A stretch of 64,000 nt of DNA from Macrothele yani (lineage: Eukaryota; Arthropoda; Arachnida; Araneae; Macrothelidae). The stretch is from assembly GCA_039090855.1 (NCBI GenBank), contig CM077011.1, positions 29,603,001-29,667,000 on the forward strand, written 5' to 3'. A program made the position numbers and the translations under genes. The notes beneath the pieces are model-generated. The model did not search any database, was not told the origin of the DNA, and saw nothing but the letters and a program-made list of their open reading frames with translations. Below, piece by piece: positions 51,920 to 62,810 of this stretch; the first letter of the stretch is position 1; each line of letters starts with the position of its first letter.

Positions 51920-54020
51920 ACAGAGGGTGTTCAGGAAGTAATGCCTCCACATTTATAAACCAGCCCAGTGGCAACAAGGTATCAGATTGAAATAAAACAA
52001 GAACAGAGCTTAGAATTTGTACTTTAATTGACATATTTTATTTTTCTAAATAGTTTAGTTCCCTTCATGCTCGATACAGGTATGCCAATGCTTAACAAGT
52101 TTTTTTAAACTCGTCTCTGTAAAACTCTTCAGGTTCTCTGAACCATTTTCTCATAGGTGCATGAACATCTTTGCCAAAGGTGAACTGAATTCCTTTTAGA
52201 TGTGTCTTGACAGCAGAAAACAACCAGAAGTAGGACAGCGGCAAATCTGGGGTGTAGGTAGGGTGTTCAAGAACTTCAAACCCAATTTTCTGTATGGCAT
52301 CCATACCTGCCAGCTACTACGGAATGTCCGTAGTTTCTACGGATTTTGTTGTCTGACTACGGATTCTACGAATTTTCAGTTTAAAATTGTTTTTGCTATT
52401 ATTTTATGATACGCATGAGATTCTTAAGTGGATTCGTAGAATTCCAGTTTTTTTTTTTTTTTTTTGTCATCATTTAGATTTTTCTCAAGATCAATGCAAA
52501 ACTGAAGAGAATTTGGAGGGGTGTGTGTGTCGTTTTCTGTCTGGGGACGGTATTTGTATTTTAAAGCTTTCGAAAATGGTAGTTAAACAAAGAAATTTTT
52601 TTTGCCGCATTCGTAATTTTTTTCTCCCGATGTTGCCTTTGTGTCCAGTATTCTTGTTAAATATTATTTTATTGAATAAATGTTTGTATTTCAGCTTGAA
52701 ACTGTAGCAACAATTTGCAGAAACGAAAGTTAGATGTTGCGAAAATTTCCTCATAATCTTCAGGCATAAGATTCTTCCACGAATTCGAGGAATTCCACCT
52801 TTTTCATTATTATTTCGGTCATTCACGCAGTCGACATCGAAGTGAACAGAAATTAAGGAGTGGGGGTTGGTGGTGACGGGAGAGGGTGCAGGGTGTTCAG
52901 AGGACGTAATTCCATCTTTACGAAACTTTCGAAAACCGAAGGTCGACGGAGTTCAGATTTTTTCCGTAATCGTAATTTCTCTTTTCTAGCGATGTTACTT
53001 CTGTGCAGTATTATTGTTAAATAACATTTTACTGCTTAAGTATTTTTATTTCAGCTTGAAAATACGGGGATAATTCTAAAACCGGAAGTCGGACGGAGCA
53101 AATATTTCTTCCGTAATCACCCCTCCCCTTCCCCAATGTTCCCACTCTCCACTCCTGCGTCTATGTATGCCGCGCAATAATGCTATTTACTACTGACAAG
53201 GTTCTTGCCAATATTTGCAGGTATGTGGCATCTGAAGTGAAAGCATTGGCGTCGAGTTTGGCATTGTTGTGTTGCAGAATCATTGGCTTTTTTCTCTCCA
53301 TGCACATCGTTTATTCTCTGCTTTGACCTTTTTAAGGTATGTATGTAGCTCTGAGAGTTGATAGTCATACTTTTGACCATGTACTCCTGATGAATAATGT
53401 CTCTATAGTCCCAGAACACAGTGAGCATGCACTTACCAGCAGAAATTTGAGTTTTGAATTTTTTTGCTCAAGGAGAAGATGGATGTTGGTATTCCAGAGA
53501 TTGATTTTTCATTTCTGAGTCATAATGGTGAACCCAACTCTCATCACCAGTCACAGTGCTTTGGAGAAAATCACTGCCATAGTTTTAATAGCAAGCAAGG
53601 AACCTTTGGCATGTTTCTAGTATTGACTTCTTCACTTCAGTCGTTAGGTGACGTGGTACCCAACAAGTGCACACTTTGTTGTATCCTGAAGTGTTAATAA
53701 TGTCATTAACACTACCTAATGATCAGCTTACCTGCTATCTTGATGAACTCATTGACTTTTTGCCTGTTCAAATTGTAAATTGTGATCACAGGCTTTCCAC
53801 TCTGTGGCTGATGCTACAGTCAACATTCCTCCACTGTCCTTTGATTTTCTTACCCAATGATAAATGGTGCTTATATCCAAAGTTCCAGAACCATAAACTG
53901 CCGCTAATCTAGCGTGAATTTCTTTGGGAGATACATTTTCATGAGTTAAAAACTCTACAACTGATCGCTGTTTGACACCTGTCAACACAGTTGAAAAAGA
54001 ATCGCCCATTTTAAACACAA
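51920..54020 (-). pseudogene. mariner-like transposase split by composite repeat R1
   Basis: The N-terminus (53749-54018 minus) reads MGDSFSTVLTGVKQRSVVEF, LTHENVSPKEIHARLAAVYG and ISTIYHWVRKSKD, a mariner-type helix-turn-helix. Catalytic-region pieces lie at 53183-53428 (MLTVFWDYRDIIHQEYMVKS). After the repeat insert, 52092-52304 reads FEVLEHPTYTPDLPLSYFWL and VKTHLKGIQF. It is broken by R1 copy 3 (52305-53170) and by several frameshifts. Confidence 0.75.
52305..53170 (+). repeat. composite repeat R1, copy 3
   Basis: It begins with a module of nested TACGGA repeats (CTACTACGGAATGTCCGTAG; CTACGGATTCTACGAATTT). Two rounds of block B (52415, 52767) and block A (52560-52740, 52915-53130) follow. 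It sits inside the transposase relic 51920-54020, which fixes its approximate ends. Confidence 0.75.
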
Positions 54021-54582
54021 TTCAATATGAACAAATAGATGTATGGAGTTCTATTATGCAGTAAAATGATGCTAATGGCACAAAGAATCGTTTGCCGTGT
54101 GACTGGTTGCTAGGCAATGAGCCATGTGTGAGACATTGTGTATTGAACACACCTTGTATTTTCTTCCACAAAACGTAAAGCATTATATGTACACTGTGAC
54201 AAAAAAATTGAAGCACCCCAATAATATAATCCATCAACCATGAAACTCAGTATGCAAATGATTAAAAACTCGACACCAATGAATGTACAGTGCATTCCCA
54301 GAGCACAAGGGAAATGCTCACCCCAGGGCATAAGTAAGGAGCGTTGCTCACGTGCATTGACCATTCTGACCATAGTTGCATTGTAGCCGATGAGGATCCT
54401 ATGACAACATGCATGACAACCACACCAGCAACTCAACTAGATCAAGAGGGGATGCATTGTAGGCCTAAAAGAAGATAGTTGGTCATGCCGACCTATTGGC
54501 TGGCATCTGGGTTGGAGCAGTGCAGCAGTAGGATGATGTTGGTAGCAGTGGGCAGTGGGCCCAGGAGAGCAAACATATGAGT

Positions 54583-54797
54583 CGCAGCCACCCTGGTGGC
54601 GCAGTGGTCTAAGCGATGGCTTCTGATCATCCGTCCTTGATGGGGTCCGAGTTTGAATCCTGGTGAGGAATTGATGTTGTGCTTGTCTTACAGCACTGGC
54701 TCTCTCCCTTCCCTGGAACCAGTGGCCCTAAATTAGGGACAGGCAACTACTTATGGCCAATTGAGTTGCTCATGGTGGTCGTTAAACCTCCAATAAA
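54583..54797 (+). mobile_element. tRNA SINE S1, copy 3
   Basis: The head CACCCTGGTGGCGCAGTGGT, B-box-like GAGTTTGAATCC, the S1 body and a short A-rich end are present. AGCAAACA...GTCGCA before the head and AGCAAACAGTCGCA after the tail (54799-54813) suggest a TSD that differs by five bases. Confidence 0.82.
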
Positions 54798-55102
54798 AAA
54801 GCAAACAGTCGCAAAGGCACCAGCTGGCCCTTGTAAACAATCAGGCGGGAGATTTGCACAATAATGAGAGCAACCAGAATGACACCGATGGCATCGTTAT
54901 CTACCTGCAGAAGACATAGAGCGTGCAGTATCGAGATGCACCATTGGAAGACAACTGACAGCTATGGGACTACATCCTCGCTACTTTGTACAATGTTTCC
55001 AATAACCACTGAACATTGGAAGCACTGTCTACCAAATGTCCCCATATAGTGTTTAGTAACAAATCCCACTTTTATCTGGGAGTAGTTGATCAACAACACA
55101 TA

Positions 55103-56401
55103 TACTGGGTAGTGACAACTTTCCTGTGGAATAAATCGTTAAAGAATAACGAGATAGCGCTGTAAGTCCAAGATTTTGATCAGCAGGCAACAGGCATTCG
55201 TGAGGAAGTAGTGGGGCGGTGGACACACGATTTTGGCCATGCAGCGATATACCACCGAAGAAAGAGTTTTCTTGGTGAAAAATTGGTATGCAGAAGGCGG
55301 AAACTCAACAAAGGTGCTATGAAAGTGGTGTACAGTATTTTAGAATCGTCATAAGCCATCCTGTGCGTACCTGACGAAATTGGTAGCGAAATTCAAATGA
55401 ATCGGCAGTGTCACAGATGACGTGGCAAGCATAGCGACGAAGAGAAGAACAGCGTGGATGGCGGAAAACGTTGAAGCCGCACTAGAACTCCTGCACGTCA
55501 ACACGAAGACTTGTGTAGCAACTAGACGTTAGCTTAGCGTCCGCATGGCACATTCGGATTTGGATATGTTTCCCAGCAAAATCCAGGTACATCAGCCTTT
55601 GAGCACAACAGCTGTCCAGCAGCGTTATGAGTTTGCGAATGACATGTGTTCACTGATCGATGAGCCCAACTTTGATATGAAGAGCATTGTCTTCGGCGAT
55701 GAGATGCACTTCTGGTTGAATGGCTACATTAACCTGCAAAATTACAGCATCTGGGGAAGCAAGAAGCCTGCTGACTGTGTTGTGAAGCCTCTCCATCCAC
55801 TGAAGCTAACCGTTTGGCGTGCAATAAGTGGTGATGGCCTCATTGTGCCATTTTTTCTGAAGTCATTTGTCGCTGTCGCCTACAGTGACCTTTTGAAGAA
55901 TCGTTTTTCTCCGCTGCAGTCCAGAAAAACTGGATTCACAACCGCACGTTTCAACAGCATGGAGCACTGCCATACTCCACAAATGCTGTTGTTGATTTGC
56001 TTCAACAGCAGTATGGCCCACGGGTCATCGCCAGACGATTCCCCCAACGTTTTACAGCCGGTCTCTCCATACAGCCCCGATTTAACGGCGCTCGACTTGT
56101 TTTTGTGGGGCTATCTGAAAGATCAGGTGTACCAAAACAACCCGCGAACACTGCCTGACCTCCGACTTGCCATCCAATAGGAAATTGCACGGATCCCATC
56201 GAACATGTTCTTGTCAGTATTGCAGCACTTTGAAGCACGTATTCGCCGCTTCGTGACAGAGGATGGTCATCATGTGGAACATGTCGTCCATTGATTAGCA
56301 TTTTGCCTACTCTTACTCCTGTAAACATCTTTTTCCTCTTCCAATAAAGTAAGTTAGCTTTATTGTCTCTTTCTTTTGTCACTACCCAGTGAAACACCCG
56401 G
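55103..56401 (+). mobile_element. mariner-superfamily element nested in the Tc1 relic
   Basis: The inverted CTGGGTAGTGACAA / TTGTCACTACCCAG lie near both ends, with TA at 55101-55102 and 56402-56403. Excision would rejoin the Tc1 coding region. Length 1299 bp. The left outermost bases appear shortened relative to the right. Confidence 0.87.
55233..56295 (+). pseudogene. mariner-superfamily transposase (nested element)
   Basis: The N-terminus reads MQRYTTEERVFLVKNWYAEG, a helix-turn-helix start. The longest open part, 55545-56180, contains LSTTAVQQRYEFANDMCSLI, IVFGDEMHFWLNGYINLQNY (first catalytic Asp) and LKLTVWRAISGDGLIVPFFL. Near the end it reads SPYSPDLTALDLFLWGYLKD. The block normally carrying the second Asp is out of frame (55900-56000). 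Stops near 55325, 55360 and 56180 disable it. HFWLNGY and LWGYLKD are landmarks of a mariner lineage common in arthropods. Confidence 0.8.
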
Positions 56402-57099
56402 TATGTCTGGAGGAGGTTAGGCCAGTATTCCAATCCGGCCTGCATTGTGAAGCTGCACCACATGGCCATCACACCTGGTGTTGTAAACTGGAGAGCCACC
56501 TCCTATGACAGCCAGTCCCCCCCCCCCCCGCACCGAGTAGAGCTACATCGTACGTTAACAGCAACCTGAGATTAATCGTGTTGCCTTTGCTGTTGCATCT
56601 TGGGGGGGGGGGGCATATACCAGCATAAAAATGCCAGGTAGCATATGGCTCACCTCTTCCGGAGATGCCTCCTTAGCTTTGAAACCCTCCTATAGTCAAT
56701 AGTCAGCAAGGTCTCCGGACTTCTTCTTGCCAATAGAGTATGTATGGGACGTGCATTTCAACTATCCCAGAATGTTAACAAACTAGCCCAGCAATTAGAG
56801 TATGCATGGCAGAATTTGCCACAGGACAACATGCAACTGCCTGATTCAGTGCCTTGCCAGATATTGGCATGCATTGCCGCCAGAGGAGGCTGTACTACAT
56901 ACTAACCTGCTACGTTTATGGAGTCATTGCTCTGCAATAAAGAGTCCTGCTGCTGTGAAATTGTAATCACTTCTTTATCATTGCACCCTCATTGCACGTT
57001 CACATTTTCAACACAATCTGGCACTCGTCTCTTTAGCATGTCTTTTGTAAAAAAAGATTGGGCTTATGTTATCACTTTCTCTGTTCATCCATACATCTG

Positions 57100-58690
57100 T
57101 TTGTGGAGACCATATCTCTGCAAATATTAGTCCGATTTGAAAAATTCTTTTTGCATTGGGAAGCTTGAAATGTGAGAATGTTGATCCTTGCACCCCCCCC
57201 CCCCAAACCTCCAATGCACATTTTGCCACTTGAGGGAGTAAATGCAGATGATATCGAATCGAAAATAGATTTTATTCCGTTATTCCGTATATTTGCTTCT
57301 AAATGTCTCATTGAAAAAATTATTTTTCCGTTCAATACCATTTATATCGAAAACTAATTTAGGTGCAGTATCTTTTTCAAGTAAGCAAAAATATTCTGCT
57401 AGGGGGTGTAAAGATAAAGAGCCCCCCCCCCCCGGGTATCTGTGCTTTTAAATGTACGATTTGAAAAATTCTTTCTGCATTGGATAAAGCTCCTGATGGG
57501 AAACGTTTTTCATATAATTTCAAAATTTTGGTAAAGAATGGTTTAGCTGCCAGGAAGTGTAAATGTTTATTTCTGTTTCTGATGTATTTGCAGGAAAATC
57601 TGTGCTTCTGGAAACTCGATTGAAAAAATTCTTTCTTGGACTGATACTTCTAATCTCACCTTGAAAAACCTTTTGAGAATACCTCGTACTTATAATAGTC
57701 CATAGTTTTTCTGCCAGAGGGCATAGGTGTATGTTTTATTTTTGTTGATATCTCTGCTTCTAAGAGTTCGATTTGAAAAATTCTTTCTTTGTTGGAGTAC
57801 ATTTCCAGTGTGAAATGTTTCACATATAATTTCAAATTTTTTCTTAATGCTCAAGTGTGCCACAAGAGGGCATAAGTTCATATTTCCGTTTACAGCAATA
57901 TCTGCAGGAATGAAAACCCAATTGAATAAATTGTTTTTCAGTCAGATGCTGCTTACTGTGAAAACTCTTTGTGGGTATTTTCTTCCCCAAATAATGCCCA
58001 TTTTCTCTGCTAGGGGGCACAAATGTTTAATTTGTTTTTTTCAATATCTGCTTCGAAATGGGTGATTTAAAAAAATATCTTAACACCAGATACCATTTAC
58101 CTTGGGGAACATTGTAGGTTTGTATTTGAGGAGTTTTGTAGTTTACAACTTTGTCACTATGTGGTATTTGTGTACTTCTGTTTGTTGTGTAATATAGAGA
58201 TATTAAACACCCTATTAAGAAATTCCTTTTTTTACTGTATGCCATTCACTACAAATAAGGATGTAGAGCATTATCCTCTTCAAATGATGCTCAGCTTTCC
58301 CACTAGGGGGCATAAAGATCTAAACCTTTTGTCGTTACCTCTGCTTCCAGGAGATGTGTTTAAGAAGTTCTTTTCCTAGCATAGCTTTTGCCATGAATAA
58401 TACTATTTGCCTATTTTCAATTTTTCCATTATGCACAATTTTTCTGCTAGAAGGCATAGAGTTATATGTTTTCTTCTATATTTCTTCTTTTAACTGTTTG
58501 ATTTGAAAATCTCTGTCTCTGATAACTTGCTTCTGTTATGAGAAACTTTTTGTGCACCATTTGTTAATTTTCGTAACATACTTTTTAACTGCTGGTGGGA
58601 CTAAGTAGCTGTTTCTATTTCTGGATGTTCCATTGATTGTAGAAATCCGGTTGATTTTTTTTTTCTCACTGGTTCCATTGACTTTGAATA
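57100..58690 (+). repeat. ~150-bp degenerate minisatellite, about 11 units
   Basis: Each unit carries TATCTCTGCTTCTAA-like, CGATTTGAAAAATTCTTTCT, a GAAA...TTTCA hairpin-like middle, and CTGCTAGGGGGCATAAA-like blocks. The AAAAATTCTTT block recurs near 57131, 57307, 57449, 57618, 57768, 57920, 58060, 58210, 58355, 58495 and perhaps 58640. One lone unit lies at 10900-11030. C-runs occur at 57187-57198 and 57422-57434. Confidence 0.8.
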
Positions 58691-59035
58691 ACTTTGATAA
58701 ATTTTATTTGCGTTGGAAAGGATTCAAAAGATGTGCTTATTACAACCAAAAATTTAGTGTCATCTTTATTGTCATTGTTGTTCTTTTTTTTTTTTTTCAC
58801 AGTGTGTCTTTATTAGATTTGTGTCATAACAGGCTCCATAGCTGACCCAACATTTTTATGGTAAATCCATTTCCCTGATATTTTCTTCAAAAATATATAC
58901 TGATAACAATTTTTTAGAATTGCTTACCTATCAAATCAAATAGTATTGTTGGAGAACCTTTGGTCTTTACAACAGCAGCAGTTCACTTTAACATTGACTT
59001 GACTAAGTTTTGAAAATATCCTGGTGAAATATTAG
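58691..59035. other. AT-rich spacer
   Basis: No gene or repeat recognised; AT-rich with a T-run near 58784. Confidence 0.45.
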
Positions 59036-59245
59036 GCCGCTGCCCTGGTGGCGAAGTGACCTAAGCACCGGCTTAGGTCATTCATCCAAGATGGATCCAG
59101 GTTCAAATCCTGGTGAGGTCTGGATGCTGTATTTGTTTTACGGCACTGGCTCTCTCCCTTCTCTGGAACAAGTGGCCCTACATTAGGGATGGATGACTGC
59201 TTATAGCCCATTAAGTTCCGCACAGTGGTCATTCAACCCCCAATC
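59036..59245 (+). mobile_element. tRNA SINE S1, copy 4
   Basis: The head CTGCCCTGGTGGCGAAGTGA, a B box GGTTCAAATCC (59100-59110) and the S1 body (GGCACTGGCTCTCTCCCTTC; CCCTACATTAGGGA) are present. The tail is G/A-rich. It abuts a Tc1-like fragment. Confidence 0.85.
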
Positions 59246-59254
59246 AAAGGGGAA

Positions 59255-59590
59255 GGGGAATATATAAAATATATTGACAAAAGTCACTGGACACCTAGCA
59301 GAGAAACACAACATAGCTTTTATTGACATACATTAGTACGGTGTCAGTCCATCTTTGGCCTTAATGCATGCACTGACCTTTCGAGACACGCTTTCGGCAA
59401 GGTTTTGGAACACAGCGATAGGTATGCACTTCCATTCAGTACATAATGCTGCCGCTAACTGTTGTTTAGTAGTAGACCTTGGTTCCAAACTTCTTATGTG
59501 TCACTCTAATTCATCCCATAGGTGCTCTATGGGATTAAGATCAGGGCTCTGTGCTGGCCAGTCCACACACGATATGGAATTATCGTCAAA
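59255..59590 (-). pseudogene. Tc1-like transposase C-terminal fragment
   Basis: The minus strand from about 59570 reads WPAQSPDLNPIEHLWDEL, then SLEPRSTTKQQLAAALCTEW and VFQNLAESVSRKVSACIKAK, the end of a Tc1 transposase. TGACAAAAGTCACTGGACAC at 59275 looks like the element's terminal region. The upstream part is lost where the Penelope-like palindrome begins. Confidence 0.75.
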
Positions 59591-59933
59591 CTAGGTCAGT
59601 TGGAGGTATGAATCTGGGTACTTCGTCATTACAACATTTATCAGCGTTATTGGCGATGTGTAAACTCTCTGCTAGGAAAATCTCATTTCTGTTGTTGTGA
59701 CTAGAAATAACTCTTGCCTCATTCCATAGAGGGATGTGGGCTCCCTGGTTAACCAATCTTGCAAGTGCTGTAGAGTTTGAATGTGTTTTGACACTGTACT
59801 TGTGTTACGCAATATGAAAGTTCAAATTCCTCAGGATGGATCCAATATAAATCCGATCTGTGTCAATGGTATCCAGGGTCTTTAAAGGTATTTTATAAAC
59901 TTCAACTCTGCTATTTAGGTGGGATCGGGTCCC

Positions 59934-61414
59934 GCCCTGTAGCAGAATCGCGGCGACAGGCGATGTACGTTGCAGATTTATTTTAGTCCTACAGACAAAA
60001 ACGACATCCCCAGAACCCTATTAAAGCATCTTGCAGACTACCTGTCATAGATGCAAGATTTCCGCCTTTCAAAATTTTCAAAAACTGAAATTAGGTGGAG
60101 TGAGAATTTCTTCCGTAATCGTAATGTCTTTTTCTCGCGATGGGCAAAATTTTCAAAAACTGAAATTAGGTGGAGTGAGAATTTCTTCCGTAATCGTAAT
60201 GTCTTTTTCTCGCGATGGGCAACGCACGTCGCAGATTATTTTGTACTCAACTCCATAGCAGAATCGCGGTGACAGCTGATGTACATCGAAGATTTATTTT
60301 GTGCTTATTCCCGTAGAAGAATTGCGGCTATGGCCGACATACATCGCAGATTTATTTTGTACTCACCCCGTAGAAGAACTGCGGCGACCAGCGATAGACA
60401 TTGCAGTTTTATTTTGTACTCATTCTAGTAGCAGAATCGCGCCGATGGCTTACGCACATCGCAGATTGATTTTGTACCCATCCCTGTAGAAGAATTGCGG
60501 CGAAGGCTGGCGTACATCAGATTTATTTTAGCCTTGCAGACAGAAACAATATCCCCAGAATCCTATTAAACCATCTTGCAGACTCTCTATCATAGATGCA
60601 AGTTTTCCGCCTTTCAAAATTCCGAAATCAGAAGTTGCGCGGAGTGAGGATTTCTCCCGTAATCATAACTTTTTTTCTTGTGACGTTCCCTCGATGCTTG
60701 CAGAGAGGATTATCCAACATTGTTGTTAAATATCCTTTTATTGCATAAATATTTGTGTTTTAGTTTGAAAATGGAGGCAACAATTTCCGAAAACGAAAGT
60801 TTGACGGAGCCCAGTAACCTTGAATTCTTTTTCTTGCGATTTTCCCTCTGCCCTATAAGGTCATTAAATATCATTTTATTAGATAAATGTTTGTATATAA
60901 GATTGAAAATGGAGGAAAATTTTCTGAAAACCAAAGTTGTACGGAGCAAAGATTTCTCCCTCTAATAACCTTCCACCTGCTGTGCTTCTGTATTATTGTT
61001 TAATCATCATTTAATTACATAAATATTTGCATTTGAGATGAGAAATGGAGAAAAATGTTCCGAAAACGGAAGTAGAACGGAGCAAAGATTTCGCCTCTTA
61101 TGACAATTTTTCCCTAGTGATGCCTCTGCGTTTTATTGTTGTTAAATACCATTTTATTCCATAAATCTTTGTGTTTCAGCATGAAAATGTTGGCAAAATT
61201 CCAGATACTGAGAGCCGGAATGTTCTTGATCCTAATTAACATTGCAATTGCTGTTTTACCTAGGTTAGACATTTTTTTAGGTAGAAAAATATGTCTCTGC
61301 AATTTTTATTGTTTTTCGCATCTTGTAGTTATTTTACTTAGTGACCACCCGCAGATTATTTTGTTGCACTATGATATCTGTTGCAGACTGACCAGAAATT
61401 TTCTGCTAGGGGAA
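59934..61414 (+). repeat. composite repeat R1, copy 4, with inner tandem arrays
   Basis: It is flanked by 7-bp GGGTCCC (59927-59933, 61415-61421). It holds several rounds of block A (GAAAACGGAAGT, ACGGAGCAAAGATTTC, CCCGTAATC), a perfect 75-bp tandem duplication (60071-60220), and five ~58-bp units near 60257-60520 (TAGCAGAATCGCGGTGAC; GTACATCG-AGATTTATTTTG). An outer ~130-bp module (GACATCCCCAGAACCCTATT; GATGCAAGATTTCCGC) occurs twice. No coding region. Confidence 0.78.
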
Positions 61415-62081
61415 GGGTCCCCAATCTTTTTTAATAGTTGACATTAGGTTGTAGGTTTTAATTCCAAAATCCAAGTTGTATTTTTAACAGGAAGTTTTAA
61501 GTATATTCATAATTTTTGGAATATAATCCACTGACCCAACATATTTGCTTTGATTGGGTTCTTTAGTCAATGTAGAAAAGTGTGTTCTTATTTTTTGATA
61601 GATCTGGTTTACTGTTTTTGGGGTATCCATATTCGTCTGCTATGGTATTTATTTGATTTAATTCTTGTATCCTGGCGGTAACACTTAAGGAATGTGTGTA
61701 AGCTTTACGAATGAGAAACTGAAATGCAGATAGTTTATATGTATCAGGGTGTGCTGAATGATATGGATAATTGCTGATGTTGCACTAGGCTTGCTGTTTA
61801 TGGAGAAAGAAATAGTTTTGTGATACAGGGTTTCTCTTTAACATAAAATCTAAAAATGGTATTTTTAGATACCATTAAAATACCATTTTTAGGTTTTATA
61901 TTGAAGAGAAGCCCTATATCACAAAACTATTTCTTTCTCCATATACAGCAAGCCTAGTTCAATATCAGTAATTATACCATATCATTCAGCACACCCTGAT
62001 ACATATAAACTATCTGTATTTGAGTTTTTCATCCATAGAGCTTATAGACATTCCTCAAGTTTTACAGCCAGGAGACAAGGA

Positions 62082-62579
62082 TTGAATCAAATAAATGCAA
62101 TAGCAGACAAATATGGAATACCCCAGAAATATAGTAAACCAAACCATCGAAAAATAAGGAGAACACACTTTTCTACATTGACTAAAGAACCCAATCAAAG
62201 CAGATACGTTGGGTCAGTGGATTATATTCCAATAATTATGAATCTACTTAAAACTTCCTGTAAAAAATACTACTTGGATTTTGGAGTTAAAACCTACAAC
62301 CTAATGTCAACTATTAAAAAAGACCGGGACCCAATCCCACGTAATACCAGATTTGAAGTTTATAAAATACCTTTAAAGGCCCTGGATACCGTTGACATGG
62401 ATCGGATTTATATTGGATCCACCATGAGGAATTTGAACTTTCGTACTGCGGAACACAAGTACAGTGTCAAAACACATTCAAACTCTACAGCACTTAGATT
62501 AGTTAACCAGGAGTGCACACCCCTCTATGGCATGAGGCAAGACTTATTTCTAGTCACAACAGAAATGCCACTTTGCTAG
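62082..62579 (+). pseudogene. Penelope-like RT end plus GIY-YIG domain, PLE-3 right arm
   Basis: The 165-codon frame begins NQINAIADKYGIPQKYSKPN, continues KIRRTHFSTLTKEPNQSRYV, GSVDYIPIIMNLLKTSCKKY (C-terminal reverse transcriptase thumb and linker), and then FEVYKIPLKALDTVDMDRIY with IYIGSTMRNLNFRTAEHKYS, the GIY-YIG half (YIG, R, EH). It ends at a stop at 62577. The reverse transcriptase palm is absent, and the upstream 200 bases are frame-broken, so it is a 5'-truncated copy. Confidence 0.8.
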
Positions 62580-62810
62580 CAGATAGTTCACACATCGTCA
62601 ATAACGCTATAATAAATGTTGTAATGATGAAGTACCCAGATTCATACCTCCACCTTGGATACCGTTAATTTCGAACAGCAAGGACCAAATAAACCACTAA
62701 CTCAAACTTTATTTCAGAACTCACCCAATAACAAGTAAGACACGACAATCATTAGTCAGAGTGTGGTGACATTTTCTGAAGTCATTCGGGAGCAGAATGC
62801 ATTGTATATA

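Larger units (their letters stand above)
54192..56990 (+). pseudogene. Tc1-like element split by a SINE and a mariner
   Basis: An end-like CACTGTGACAAAAAAATTGA begins at about 54195. The N-terminal coding remains lie at 54800-55060. A fragment KSHFYLGVVDQQ just before 55101 is the block after the first catalytic Asp. The frame resumes after the mariner at 56404 (TGTCTGGAGGAGGTTAGGCC) through HHMAITPGVVNWRATSYDSQ-like blocks to a C-terminal end (56700-56900: SPDFFLPIEYVWDVHFNYPR in a broken frame). C- and G-runs at 56518-56530 and 56601-56612 may hide indels. No right terminal repeat was found. Confidence 0.75.
59602..62652. mobile_element. palindromic Penelope-like element (PLE-3), split by R1
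   Basis: Two inverted copies meet near 61875. The left arm is 61415-61872 plus 59602-59933; the right is about 61880-62652. Both carry the end of a Penelope-type reverse transcriptase and, in the right arm and the outer left arm, a GIY-YIG domain. The left arm is interrupted by R1 copy 4 (59934-61414), flanked by GGGTCCC on both sides. No TSD was found for the palindrome itself, and no hammerhead-like motif was seen at its ends. Confidence 0.85.

Noticed and set aside
59602..59933. Hammerhead-like motif expected in PLE-3
   Set aside because: No CUGANGA followed by stem II and GAAA was found in either outer arm.
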